A stretch of 64,000 nt of DNA from Volvox africanus (taxonomy: Eukaryota; Chlorophyta; Chlorophyceae; Chlamydomonadales; Volvocaceae), in the NCBI GenBank assembly GCA_030268105.1, contig BSDZ01000010.1, positions 1,588,001 through 1,652,000 of the forward strand, given 5' to 3'. The position numbers and the translations under genes are program-made. Positions 46,101-56,209 of this stretch are shown here, piece by piece. The stretch's first letter is position 1. Each line of letters opens with the position of its first letter. The notes under the pieces were generated by a model that was not told the origin of the DNA, searched no databases, and saw only the letters and a list, made by a program, of their open reading frames with translations.

Positions 46101-46230
46101 TCACCATGATCCGCAATACCAATGATTTGCTGTTGGGACTTTGGGGTGTTGGACTCGGTGAAGGAGGCAACCTGGATGAAGGCAGTTGTGGCCACGTATA
46201 AGGCGGCGGCAGCAGATGATGGGGTCGGCA
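36227..46230 (-). CDS. Gametolysin-like (peptidase M11) gene copy 2, 5' end not located
   Basis: Exons: A about 46,215-46,048 (proline-rich RLPPSPSPTPQSPNSKS, then LRIMVISLSASSPKCPSIPA); B 45,589-45,488 (VPDVRNAFLGRDG, ADFFSNCSYGQMQIDRAALK); C 43,840-43,750 (VIPCSQAILLCDLDE); D 43,155-43,022 (YYDLFVLPKDFRSSCGWKAM); F 36,992-36,694 (NSDGSTAMGSGDSCPSAPEL); G 36,386-36,227 (AKAGGDRLLLDEFNG, stop). All splice sites are GT-AG and phases agree. Exon C is exactly one codon shorter than in copy 1. The D-F intron is about 6 kb because it holds a TRIM, a solo LTR and a LINE. The protein would be an extracellular matrix protease relative with a hydroxyproline-type linker; no HExxH is visible, so catalysis is doubtful. 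Upstream exons Y/Z were not found beyond 46.3 kb. Confidence 0.7.
37866..38186 (+). mobile_element. TRIM: 321-bp miniature LTR retroelement
   Basis: LTRs 37,866-37,955 and 38,098-38,186, target duplication GTCGC on both sides (37,861-37,865 and 38,187-38,191). The 142-bp interior starts with a GTTGTGAGCCCC primer site like that of the copia element and ends in a G-run. It contains TGGCCGAGAGG (37,986-37,996) and GGTTCGAATCC (38,002-38,012), matching tRNA A and B boxes. No coding capacity; it must be mobilised in trans. Confidence 0.9.
38220..38462 (+). repeat. Solo copia LTR (family of the 52.3-kb element)
   Basis: 243 bp from TGTTATGAAATGG to GTCTCAACA, clearly related to the LTR at 52,280-52,507. 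Flanks TTCCA and CTCCA give a 4-of-5 target duplication. Confidence 0.85.
38523..38570. repeat. Perfect 48-bp palindrome with an (AT)n centre
   Basis: ACCCTACGACCGCC at the left is exactly mirrored by GGCGGTCGTAGGGT at the right around a TA run. Confidence 0.95.
38571..38727. repeat. TATAG array switching to its complement ATACT
   Basis: About four TAGTATA units are followed by about fifteen CTATATA units, a second foldback next to the palindrome. Confidence 0.9.
38745..42312 (+). mobile_element. L1/Tx1-like LINE, 5' truncated and decayed
   Basis: The RT starts near 38,805 (KKGDPKQPGNYRPITLLCSDY), shifts frame near 38,945, and continues with LAFLDFAKAYDTVDR, VRQGCPLAPLLYLF and the catalytic QFADDAEVAL box. 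A second frame change occurs near 40,130, a stop at 40,920, then a C-terminal zinc motif of the zf-RVT type (HHFWECPIAKAV near 41,045). The 3' UTR ends CCCACAGTGTAACACCC at about 42,312, a segment shared with three tail fragments in this window. The endonuclease half is missing. Not functional. Confidence 0.88.
38805..41678 (+). pseudogene. LINE ORF2 (RT and zinc-finger end), two frameshifts and one stop
   Basis: Open segments 38,774-38,992, 38,866-40,143, 40,116-40,922 and 40,926-41,678 make up the RT thumb, a linker rich in Gln, and the C-terminal zinc motif. The product would reverse-transcribe LINE RNA at a nicked target. The breaks at about 38,945, 40,130 and 40,920 show decay. Confidence 0.85.
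42583..42850. repeat. Dispersed repeat related to 6,840-6,990 (inverted) and 44,750-44,870
   Basis: TGGTCTAGTAAT occurs at 42,590, 42,802 and 44,752; the TTTGCCGTGGCCAGCAA...GCAGAGTTCTGCTTTCATTAGCTGGTCTA region is reversed at 6.84-6.99 kb. Probably a MITE; ends not defined. Confidence 0.5.
44022..44105 (+). repeat. Diverged TRIM LTR fragment
   Basis: GTGAGCAACACTCATATACGG...CGGGCGCTTTGCTGACTT matches the LTR of the 37.9-kb TRIM without its first bases. Confidence 0.75.
44302..44576. mobile_element. MITE-like element, 275 bp, ~45-bp inverted ends
   Basis: Left GTTGGTGTCAGCTTCCTTGAAGC and right (reversed) GTTGGTGTCTGCTTCCTTGAAGCC, each followed by a GGATCCCCC/GGGGCCCC segment. Non-coding; partial copies at 4.76, 52.14 and 56.03 kb. 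Flanking duplication not clear. Confidence 0.65.
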
Positions 46231-46332
46231 TGTGCATGGTTTCCCGAACATACATAGGCAAAAAATGACAATACCAAGTATACATATATGCGATATTCGA
46301 GCCATGAGAATGAAGGGAAGTGACACAAGTGG

Positions 46333-46444
46333 TGTCGTATCTCTGTGTTAATATCCGCCAAACAGTTTAGCCCCCGATCGGAAGATGTCCCGTTTCCTGA
46401 TTATGTTCGATATTGGCGTTAGATACCCCCTCTGGAATACTACA
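46333..46444 (-). repeat. Second TRIM-type solo LTR (about 112 bp), diverged
   Basis: On the minus strand it begins TGTAGTATTCC and ends GGATATTAACACAGAGATACGACA, matching copies at 54,302, 55,921 and 56,107. Flanks AGTGG and AGTAT share three of five bases. Confidence 0.7.
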
Positions 46445-46449
46445 AGTAT

Positions 46450-47777
46450 TTCCTCTGTTGTTTTGGTCGTCTTTGACAAATGATGTTTGCTGGGTACGAA
46501 TCGGGAACATCAGGGTCTTGCTAGGGACCCTGATGTTCGGAGGGTTTCGTCTCGCTACCATTGCAGTAATTGAGAGCCTCTCGAGATGCTCGACGAAAAA
46601 CGGTGCTTCTGTCCCATTGGTGTGTGGGCCGTACATGTATAACTACTACATTTATGCTTTTTTCCAAAAATGCCCCCTCCGGGGGGTGTTTGGCCCGCTC
46701 CGGGGGCCCCGGAAACTATTCATCGTGTGAAGAGAGGTTTTCTGGGGCTAGGAAAATTGGTCCCCATGAAGAAACTTATTTTTTTCGGGGTAACCCGGAA
46801 AGATTTTGCCAAATGTAGGGTCCAAGTTCAGGGACAAAAACTGGCTCTGGAACCTTGTGACTTCATCTATTGGCGCTGTAAAAGCAGACTAAAGAATATT
46901 ATGAATAATATTTATATAAAATTGCTTATATTGATATATCAGAACCTTTAACCAGCAATGTTAGATGCAAGGGAGCAGCCGGCTATGTAAGAAGTGGGAG
47001 ATTCGGCTACGAATATTTCGAAGTTCTTCAAGGCCACAAATGGTTAGCTCAATTGAAAGACAAAGAAATATCAAGTTAAAGCTCGCTCACTCGACCTTCC
47101 GACATCACATCTACATATTTATTCGGCAGGCTGCTTTGGCAGACATGTGCAAAGACGCCTACCTACTTTCCTGATTGTTGCTACGTTTGTATTTCCCGCC
47201 TCCCCCACAGTATTTGCATGTGTTGAGCATGGCATTAGCAGGCACTTACATAAAATTATGAACCAGCTCACCAACCTACAGTGGAATCTTTACTGCGGAT
47301 CGGTTAGCTAGGCCCACCTGCTGTTATGGAAGCAAATCCCCAAGAAGAGGAGGTAGCATGCATTTATGATACCCAGGAATATAAGTGCAAGCTTATGAAC
47401 TCTTTGAGGGGGCAAGTGCAGCAGCAGATAGGAGGGTATCAACAGTCCTCGGATTTGGTTAAGCACCTGGCTATAAATAATTGGATTTACCTATATCTAA
47501 ATATCCCAAACAGGTATCTAAATAGCATGCTTTAGTATCTAGATGTGCATTTCGGTGGTGCAGGCATACAGGAGGGCTGTGCAACCTCTCGTTACCATCT
47601 CCTTAACACATGCCAGGCTACGGTCAGCGTACCATTATATTACTTTTATTAGATGTGGGTAAGTGGGTAAGTCAGGATATCTAGGTGGAGAGCGAGGAAA
47701 CGCTGGAGGAGGGGAGGATTAGGAAGCAGAGAAAATTTAAAACATATAAGGATATAAGTATTGCTTTTTGGATGGGC

Positions 47778-47824
<47 letters not shown>

Positions 47825-47980
47825 TGGTCGTTGCAGACACACACATGTACACACATATGTACATGGGCAATCCTATAGGACTGGGCCCCCTGAAACGCTT
47901 CATGCTGGAATCCCGCCCAAAATAATAATATGACAAAACATGGCAAACAAGTTAGGTTATCATCCGTGATGGAGATTTGG
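46450..47980. other. No supported gene; unique sequence with a (TA)n tract at 47,778-47,821
   Basis: Short reading frames here lack splice support, domains or paralogues. Confidence 0.5.
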
Positions 47981-47989
47981 GAGATGAAT

Positions 47990-48235
47990 TTGTCTAATCC
48001 AGCTGCAAAAGCCTCTGTAAGGTCGTAGACTGACTCCATGCTATGCGCCTTCTTGAGGCTGCACAGAGATGTAGTCTATAGTAATAAAAACCTAGGGCAG
48101 CTTTTGACAAATCCATACAAGCATTTACCACGGTACGTGGGCCCTCGTGGGACACATTGTTGGTAATGCAGTTCGCAATTAAGGTTGTCTTCCCATTTAA
48201 TGTGCATATTCAAGCATCCCACCCTCCATGTGTAA
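47990..48235 (+). pseudogene. Relic of gypsy pol (after the integrase core)
   Basis: Scattered matches in order to 2,300-2,605 of the gypsy element: CCAGCTGC-AAAGC, CCTTCTTGAGGCTGCACAG, TAAAAACCTA-GGCA, ATTTACCACGGTACGTGGGCC and the CCCACCCTCCATGTG end. Many indels. It shows an older insertion of the same family. Confidence 0.7.
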
Positions 48236-48632
48236 TTGCTGCGACTGTGTGTACTGGTATTTGACTACCGTGCAGACCATATTCGGGCCAGACACGCGCT
48301 CGGGGCATGACCAACCGTATATCTTGTCAGCTGGAAAGGAAATTCTTCGGACTAAAATAGCTGGGTACTGTGTAAAAGGTTACCCTCACCGGACCCCTGA
48401 TCTGGAAGCGGCTTGGGCCTGTGCCCAAATGTTGTACCTCTGTAACAATACCTGGATGATCGGAGGATGTCCAGACTACTGGTCATCCTGCTGGATATTA
48501 GCCGCAGATGCCCCCAGGATATTATACCAAGGTTGCTACAAGGACGCTGCAGCCCAAGGCGAAAGGTTGTTGCTTTATGGCACTGGCCCTAGCACTTGCA
48601 ATTGTAAGTGGCCCCCTGTCTTCAACCTCTAA
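48228..48632 (+). CDS. Hypothetical Cys/Trp-rich open frame
   Basis: 134 codons with several cysteines (GCPDYWSSCW, YQGCYKDAAAQG). A good donor GTAAGT at 48,605 suggests that an exon ends inside it. No family recognised; the QGCYKD stretch slightly recalls WSC-type modules, which is not enough for a call. Overlaps the end of the gypsy relic, which lowers confidence. Confidence 0.2.
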   Translation: MCNCCDCVYWYLTTVQTIFGPDTRSGHDQPYILSAGKEILRTKIAGYCVKGYPHRTPDLEAAWACAQMLYLCNNTWMIGGCPDYWSSCWILAADAPRILYQGCYKDAAAQGERLLLYGTGPSTCNCKWPPVFNL

Positions 48633-48861
48633 ACTAAGCATAGTGGGTTGGATGGGATGCTTCAATAATGTAACGTTGCTACTAGTAGACGTTCCTGAGC
48701 TTGATCGCATTTGTTGATCATGTGTATCTTTCCTTAAGGCATATAAATATATCCTCTACCTTAATAAAGACTGCAGCTTGTTATGTTGACCGACTTGCAT
48801 TGCCATACTGTACGCAACCTTACGGCACTCTCACCCTGCTGGCATCACGTGCTTATGGGCC

Positions 48862-49128
48862 ATGGGTTTGCAATTCCTAGGTGGAGCATTTACCGCTGAT
48901 AATGAGTCCTGCCAGAGCGGGCGGACAAGGACACGACTGAAGAGCCGTGCTGTCGCTGCTGCTCACACTCTAACTAGAGCCCCCACAGATCATTTACCAC
49001 CCTGGTTCTCATTAAGAAACAAGCCGTTGGTTGGCATGGTGGATGAATGGTGTAGCAGTCCTCCTAACAATGCTAGATTTCTTGTGTGGAAGCGTCGTTT
49101 TTTATGGGTTCGCAAGGCACACAAGTAG
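48862..49128 (+). CDS. Hypothetical open frame, 88 codons
   Basis: Unrecognised basic sequence without repeats or splice support; may be chance. Confidence 0.12.
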   Translation: MGLQFLGGAFTADNESCQSGRTRTRLKSRAVAAAHTLTRAPTDHLPPWFSLRNKPLVGMVDEWCSSPPNNARFLVWKRRFLWVRKAHK

Positions 49129-49362
49129 GACAATGTTGCAGCCTTGTACATCTAATAAGGTCCGGTGGCAGCAGAGTCTTGAATTCTGAACACTTAGTAT
49201 CGTAACACTTTAGTGTCTGGCCAAAGCACTCCACCAGGGTGACTTAAATATTGGCTCATTTACCAAGATGTATGGCGATCTGCTTATGTTGATCGCGAGC
49301 AGTCGGTTATTATTAGGTAACATGCTCACCGCATGATTAACTATTTATATTTGTGAGCCAAG

Positions 49363-49638
49363 TTAATGTAGTTTACTACCGGGCTGCTGGTGCTTCGTCA
49401 GAGTTACAACCCACCGCTGTGCGGGAGACGGTGAACTTGGTTGGGGAGATGGAGGAGGCCTTGGTACTGGTGAAGGTGGCGGCCTGGGCAGTGGTGGTGT
49501 TGGGCTGGGTGGTGTTGGCGATGGTGGACTTGATACTGGAGATGGGCTGCTGGGAGGTTGCAGCATTAGTGGTGCTGGATACGCATAAGCACCACGAGAT
49601 GGCCTGGTATGAGGGGCACAATGGGCACCTGAGCTCAT
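49363..49638 (-). CDS. Proline-rich exon, probably a further gametolysin-like gene fragment
   Basis: Minus-strand frame with PPSSPSPVSSPPSPTPPSP and PPPSPVPRPPPSPQPSSPSP followed by AQRWVVTLTKHQQPGS. The hydroxyproline-type SP/PP pattern followed by a short beta-strand-like RWVVTL resembles exon A of copies 1 and 2 (proline-rich then LRIMVISL). Downstream exons are not recognised. The opposite strand is Gly-rich in one frame, but the paralogy in arrangement favours the minus strand. Confidence 0.4.
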   Translation of the reverse strand: MSSGAHCAPHTRPSRGAYAYPAPLMLQPPSSPSPVSSPPSPTPPSPTPPLPRPPPSPVPRPPPSPQPSSPSPAQRWVVTLTKHQQPGSKLH

Positions 49639-49659
49639 ACCTTCTAATTAGTTTCTAAT

Positions 49660-50760
49660 TTCTAATGGTTGGCTCTAATGGGTTCTCAGAAGAAAGTGTT
49701 GCTAAGGTTCAGACTTGCAGCAGCAGCCGGTACGCAGTGCAGCATGCAGCTAGTACAGATTTTAATTCCAAGCTAATGACAACAACAACATAATAGCAGT
49801 GTTCCATACCATACAAGTGAATCCTCGCTGATATCGTTAGTTATCATAATCGACCTGCAACGTGTTGTATCTTTAATGCACTTCAAAAAATGCTTAAGAG
49901 ATAATAATAATTTGAAATTTTGTTAATAATCCAAATTAAGCTAACTACCAGTTCAATCGTTTCGTAATCCCATCGGAAATCAGGATTACGGATTTGGCCT
50001 CAGCCGCCAACTGCCAATATTAACCACCCTCCCGAAATTCCGAACCTGTCGGTAGTCCATAACCTGTATGGACTGGTCCATTTACCGCCTGAATGGTAAA
50101 AGGTGAAACACCTGGTTCCTGGTTCACTGAATCTCCGGTTGTCGTGGTGACTTCTGAAGGTCACACCCGATTCTAGGCCCTAAGGCATCCAAAGTACGAC
50201 TTGGTCTGTGATGCTATGTAATCGGGCTCTGGCACAACAACCGGTATCTTTCGATACCGCCCTTCGTTGGGTTACATATACAACACAACGGCCTAATACG
50301 TAATGTATGGCAACTTAATGCAAGCTGTTTATTTGTGCACATCTTCCTGGATGGCTGGTCTGCTGCCCCGTGCAGGGAGGCCTCTATCAATCTGTTTGCC
50401 ATTGCAGTACACATCCACAACGTGACGGCTTTCCCCGGTTACATACTTACGGTGCGGGATCCCTGCGTTCATTGGGTCCAATAGAAAATCGGCAGATGGT
50501 CACCACGATGGTTGAGGCCCTGCTGTCAAAGTCTGCAAGGCATCAGAAAAGGACAGATAGACTGTTTGCAAGTCTTGCACACAAAGAATAAAAGCAAATG
50601 GATACGTGCACGAACAAGTGTTAACGTTCCTGTCAGCGGGAATGAACCATCGATATGATCTGATGACACTCACGCCCTGCATCCTTGCTATGACCTGCTT
50701 CATGCACATGGAATTGCTCTAATAATAACCTGTAACTCGCCCCTTTACGTCGAATTTGAA
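49660..50760. other. No supported gene
   Basis: AT-rich then mixed sequence with only short frames. Exons upstream of the polycystin-like one may be hidden at 50.3-50.7 kb but could not be identified. Confidence 0.4.
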
Positions 50761-50767
50761 TTGATGA

Positions 50768-50872
50768 TTGAAGCCATGCACCTTTTACCTCATCCACTTC
50801 GCCATCGTGGCTGGCATGGTTTTCATAGGGTACGCCATGATGGCCCACCTTATCTTTGGAAACGCCATCGAG
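50768..50872 (+). CDS. Polycystin/TRP channel-like exon
   Basis: The frame FYLIHFAIVAGMVFIGYAMM then AHLIFGNAIE ends at a donor GTACGAGG (exon end 50,872). This is one membrane helix with the GYAxxxHLxFG pattern seen before the pore of PKD2-like cation channels, abundant in green algae. Neither neighbouring exon was found, so gene fragment or intact gene cannot be decided. Confidence 0.45.
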
Positions 50873-50879
50873 GTACGAG

Positions 50880-52085
<1,206 letters not shown>

Positions 52086-52140
52086 TTTATCCAGATCACC
52101 TTTAGCCGCATGCATGTATCTATACGTACAAAACAAGAGC

Positions 52141-52279
52141 TGGTGTCGGCTTGAATCCAGAAAAAGGTGGAGCCCCCAATTACTATGGCTACGGAAAATT
52201 GCGTTAGGGGCGCGTTACATCACGCTTGGCTGCGTAAAGCTGCGAAATGTGCGTAAGCAGGCGAAACCCAGTGCGAATA
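52141..52279. repeat. MITE-like fragment and a CACTA subterminal-like remnant
   Basis: GTGTCGGCTTGAATCCAGAAAAAGGTGGAGCCCCCAA (52,143-52,180) matches the 44.3-kb MITE ends. 52,193-52,279 has several GCGTTA/GCGTAA hexamers like the CACTA ends, without a CACTA terminus. Confidence 0.4.
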
Positions 52280-52507
52280 TGTTATAAAATGGTGTATTAA
52301 CGATCCGTTCTAGCAGCAATCGTGATGTTGTAGCTGTACTCGGCGGTACGCTATCGACCCGTACAGTTTGTAGTGCTATACACGCAAGTATATGTGCCGA
52401 CTCCAGAACGAACTATTTGGACTTCTTTTACTATCAGATAATATGTAACTTATACTTTCTCGTAATTATGTCAGGCTTCCTTATGTCTGATAGTCTACGT
52501 CTCAATA
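52280..52507 (+). repeat. Copia-2 5' LTR
   Basis: 228 bp from TGTTATAAAATGG to GTCTCAATA, related to the solo LTR at 38,220-38,462, directly followed by the primer binding site. Confidence 0.88.
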
Positions 52508-52520
52508 GGTTATGAGCCCC
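52508..52520 (+). other. Copia-2 primer binding site
   Basis: GGTTATGAGCCCC, identical to that of the copia element at 19,877; complementary to the initiator tRNA-Met anticodon arm. Confidence 0.75.
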
Positions 52521-52595
52521 AGTCAACGTTGACCGCGGAGCCTGACATCTTTTGCCCATTTCTAGTGTTGATCTTCGCATTTATAGGTCTTCACA

Positions 52596-53904
52596 ATGGG
52601 AAAGGATAGGCTGGACGAGCCGTTGGACCTGCACAACTATTCAACTTGGAAGCTGCGATTCCAATTGTTGTGCGCGGAGCTTGGATACAGTCGCGCCCTG
52701 CTACAAGCACCATTTGCAGAGGCGGATGTCACCATGTCCGACAAGGTCAAGAGTGTGATGGCCAAGAACGTTAAAAACCACCACCTCCAAACAATTGTTC
52801 GGGCGGCAAATGCGAAGGCCGCCTGGGACGCTTTGGCAGCTACGTTCGCATCGACCTGCAATACGAGAAAGGTAGCACTTCGACAGGAGCTAAGTGACTT
52901 TAAAATGGCCAATGGAGAGGAGCTGCCAATATATATCAGCCGCGCGCGACAGATACAGTTGGACTTGCTGGATGTGGGACACGTAGTCGCAGACACGTAG
53001 CTCTCTACAATAGTCATTAAAGGACTCTCAAGCAAGTCACCATGTAGACAGCCCTGACAATGCGTGAAGGAGAGCTGGACTTCTCGCAAGTGGTTGCGCG
53101 ACTCATGGCGTATGTGATACCGGACGATGACAACAGGGAGTCATCATCCGCATACATCACGCACCGAAGTGGTGGCAACGCAAGCTCTACAGGCCGTAAT
53201 CAACAAAGTAAGCAGAGGAGTAAGTCAAACGCTATCTGTCATTACTGCGGCAAGCCAGGGCATTTTATCGGAGTATGCAAGAAGCGCCTGGCAGACCAAC
53301 AGGAAAACTATATACGCGGCGGGAGCAACCTTCAGCGCAGGGAGCCCACAAAAAATGGCGTATGCAGTTGGAAACGAGTCGCGGTCGAACGCCTGGCACC
53401 TGGACTCAGCGTCAGAATGGCATATCACCTACGACGTGTCAGAGCTGGAGGACGTGAGAGCTGTGCAGCCAGAAGAGATGTTCACGGTGGTTGGCTACAA
53501 TGGCTCCAGGTATAAGCCGACCCACGTGGGCCGTTACACCATGTGGAGTAACACCGTCAAGGGGCTGCAAATTGAGCTCAAGAACGTCTATGTGGTGCCC
53601 AAGGTGACAGTAAAGCTGATCTCAGCAGGGATCTTTGATGAGCGTGGCGCTACCTTTCAGTTGGGCCACAACAAAGCACTCGTGCAGGCAAAGGGGAGGA
53701 CGATCCTACGTGCAGACAAGGTGGGACGCCCCTATGTTGTTCGCCATCACACAGCAGGGCGTTTAGCCAAGAAAGGCCGCTCATGTGCGGCGGTCGGGTC
53801 AGAAGGCTCAAAGGCAGCACTGTGGCATCGGCGCTTGGGGCACCTGGGCTACACGAGCCTGGAGCGAATGTGCCAGGAACACATGGAACCTGACGACAAA
53901 GTAT
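52596..53904 (+). pseudogene. Copia-2 gag-protease-start of integrase, broken
   Basis: Gag frame 52,596-53,000 (YSTWKLRFQLLCAELGY, with UBN2-like AAWDALAATF), stop TAG at 52,998. A second frame at 53,060 carries the zinc knuckle CHYCGKPGHFIGVC; a third from 53,127 has the protease WHLDSASEWHIT and the GAG-pre-integrase ALWHRRLGHLGYTSL. Integrase, RT and RNase H are absent: the sequence switches at about 53,904 to LINE DNA. Not functional. Confidence 0.85.
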
Positions 53905-55560
53905 GATGTACTTATCATCACTGAAACACACATGACGGATATGAAAGCCGTCAAGGACCATCAAGGCCAAAGGGGTCGTGCCTTTTTAGCGTGAGGGCCA
54001 TACGCCCTGGACGCCCTGCGACAAGAAGAGGTGTTGCAGTCTGGGTACATCAAACGGATTGCTTGGTCTATGGATTTTCTTGGTGTTTCTCGCATTCCTA
54101 GGGGTATGCAGAGCGTCTGACTCCACACCAAAGCAGACGCTTTAGCTTTGGGGGGACAGTCTTCTGATTGGCGCCATTCTGATGTGCACAATATAGGGCA
54201 TACTGACGAGCGTGTTTTTGCTAGATCGAAGGTGCTTATATGACGTTACCGAGGGTCCCCAGATGAAATCCTCATCACAAGGGATATGAATGTCAGGACA
54301 GTGTAGTATCCTGGGGTATTTAAGACTAGTATTAAAGATAATCAGGAAACTGTATACCTTACGATCGGGTCACAACAGGTTGGCGGATATTAACACAGAG
54401 ATACAACAGACAGCCAACATAGGAGATCTCCCTGATATAGAAGGCGAGATTGGCTTAGAGGAGCAGATGGGCACTCCCATTGGAGAATCAGTGGTTATGT
54501 GTGGTTTGACTCGATGGGCAGGTGGCTGGAGATAATGAAGGTGAATACACATTTTGGCACAAGAATAGAGATGGTCGTAGTGTTGTTGATCTGTATATTG
54601 TTTCAGCTCCCTTTTCTAGAAGGCACAACAATTAGAGGTTAAGGTATTCCCTTGGCTTCTGTTTGGGTCAAAGTTGAAAAGTTGGGGTCAAAGAGCTAAT
54701 ACGTGATAATTACCCTATTCACCTCAGCCTAGGTATTGTTGCTGCAGACCAGGGGATAAATCAGCGACGTCGTAGCATAGCTAATCACATGGATGCACAT
54801 TCCTGGTTATTTGCAGCTTTTTGAAAGTGATGACAGTGCTGTCCTGCAGCAGGTGATTTCTATCACAGACAAGCTTGGTAGTTCCCTCTGTAGCACTGAG
54901 GCAATTAATGTTCTAACTGCTCTTACTGCTTCTTCTTCCCTTGCTTGTCCAGAGCTCTTAATAAAGCCTTTAAAGAGCATGACCCATCAATGCGAGCCAC
55001 ACAGGCGTTTATTCGTAATGATGGAGATGCGGCTGGTGGAATCCTGATTGTGCCGGCGCCAGAACGGCTATTTTAGATCAAAAAGCCAGTATGCGGTTGA
55101 ATGGTTCTTTGGATGACCCAAGTGCTTAGCCAATTGCGTACCATATATCGAGGTTGAGGTGGTAAGCCAAGGAGGTGTACGTATCACATCCAAAACTTCG
55201 AAGCCTTGGTGGATGAATTCAAAAGAGATCCCAGGGCTTTTTGGACGAGATTAGAGAGCAAAGGCTCTCCCCACTTTTGTCCCATTCAGAATATTGAGCA
55301 ATGGGCTGTCCATTTTGATAGGTTGTTTCATCATGAGGTCAACCACTGCAATTCGGATACGCAGAGGAGATTTTGTGTGATATTAACTCGCCGTCAAAGA
55401 TCCGAGGCAAGGACTGTACTAAGTCTGCTGAGTTCAAAACATGCTCGCTAGCTGTTACCTTTATGGAGGAGCCCTTAACTGTCCCGGAGGTTCCCTGTCC
55501 CTCTATGGATTGTCCCAGCCCGCAGTCCAACCTTTGCCTCTCGCAACTTAACCTGGGTAA
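53905..55560 (+). pseudogene. LINE endonuclease half, interrupted by a small solo LTR
   Basis: Starts YDVLIITETHMTDMKAV, the apurinic-like endonuclease N-terminus, then RRGVAVWVHQTDCLVYG, then DEILITRDMNVRT, equivalent to the GDxN motif with Gly changed to Arg. After the inserted LTR it continues IGDLPDIEG, SVVDLYIVSAP and a degraded SDHxPIHLSL. 55,206-55,330 (FKRDPRAFWTRLESKGS) is the linker before the RT, which is missing. Frameshifts and stops are frequent. Confidence 0.75.
54302..54408 (+). repeat. Second TRIM-type solo LTR, 107 bp
   Basis: TGTAGTATCCTGGGG...GAGATACAACA with a perfect GACAG target duplication (54,297-54,301 and 54,409-54,413). It splits the LINE endonuclease between MNVRT and ANIGD. 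Confidence 0.9.
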
Positions 55561-55575
55561 ATCAATTTTTATCAA

Positions 55576-55665
55576 ATGATGTATCAGCTGGGGTATACAG
55601 CGATCCATTCTTGCAACAATCACGTGATTGTAGCGGTACACAGCGATATACTAACAAAGTATTTC
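55576..55665 (+). repeat. Diverged copia-2 LTR fragment
   Basis: ATGATGTATCAGCTGGGGTATACAGCGATCC...TTGCAACAATC aligns with the first ~90 bp of the 38.2-kb LTR; probably the remnant of the 3' LTR of the broken element. Confidence 0.7.
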
Positions 55666-55920
55666 AGGTCGGAAAGCAATACTTGCATATGCATGATCCT
55701 ATTTTTCTGGGTGATTATCTGAGATGGCTAGTCCTATCATTACATATATTTGCATGAAATTTATTCACGTGGGTTCGCTGACCGACTGCTGCTATCTAGC
55801 TACGAACCTGCACACGCTCACCGGCCCCTGTCTGTGTGTGTCTACTCAAGCAGGCGCACATGCGCATGTAATCCCTCAATGTCCAAATAACTTGACATCC
55901 AATCTATCACACGGTACAGG

Positions 55921-56020
55921 TGTTGTATCTCTGTTGTGTCCGCCTACAAGGGCCCAATCGGAAGATGACCATCTGCGGTCCAATCCTGGACACTACCCGT
56001 AGATACCCCAGGATACAACA
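55921..56020 (-). repeat. Second TRIM-type solo LTR, 100 bp
   Basis: On the minus strand TGTTGTATCCTGGGG...GAGATACAACA; flanks ACAGG and ACAGA match in four of five bases. Confidence 0.8.
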
Positions 56021-56025
56021 ACAGA

Positions 56026-56069
56026 TACTGGGGGGCCCACCCTGTTTCTGGCTTCCTACCAACTCTTGT
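56026..56069 (-). repeat. MITE-like terminal fragment
   Basis: GGGGGGCCCACCCTGTTTCTGGCTTCC...ACCAACTCTTG is a reversed copy of the 44.3-kb MITE-like end. Confidence 0.6.
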
Positions 56070-56106
56070 CTAGCTAGATGCGTGTACACATGCGTATCTT
56101 CTACAG

Positions 56107-56209
56107 TGTAGTATCCTGGTGTATGTCGGGCTAATATCTGTGATGACCAGGAAATTGGACATCTTCCAATTGGGCCTCAACAGTTTGATGGATATTAACA
56201 CAGAGATAC
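56107..56209 (+). repeat. Second TRIM-type LTR, 3' end lost
   Basis: Begins TGTAGTATCCTGGTG and runs to GGATATTAACACAGAGATAC, then diverges. Confidence 0.75.

Noticed and set aside
54793..55047. 84-codon frame with LxxL repeats
   Set aside because: Falls within the decayed LINE linker between endonuclease and RT; not a separate gene.
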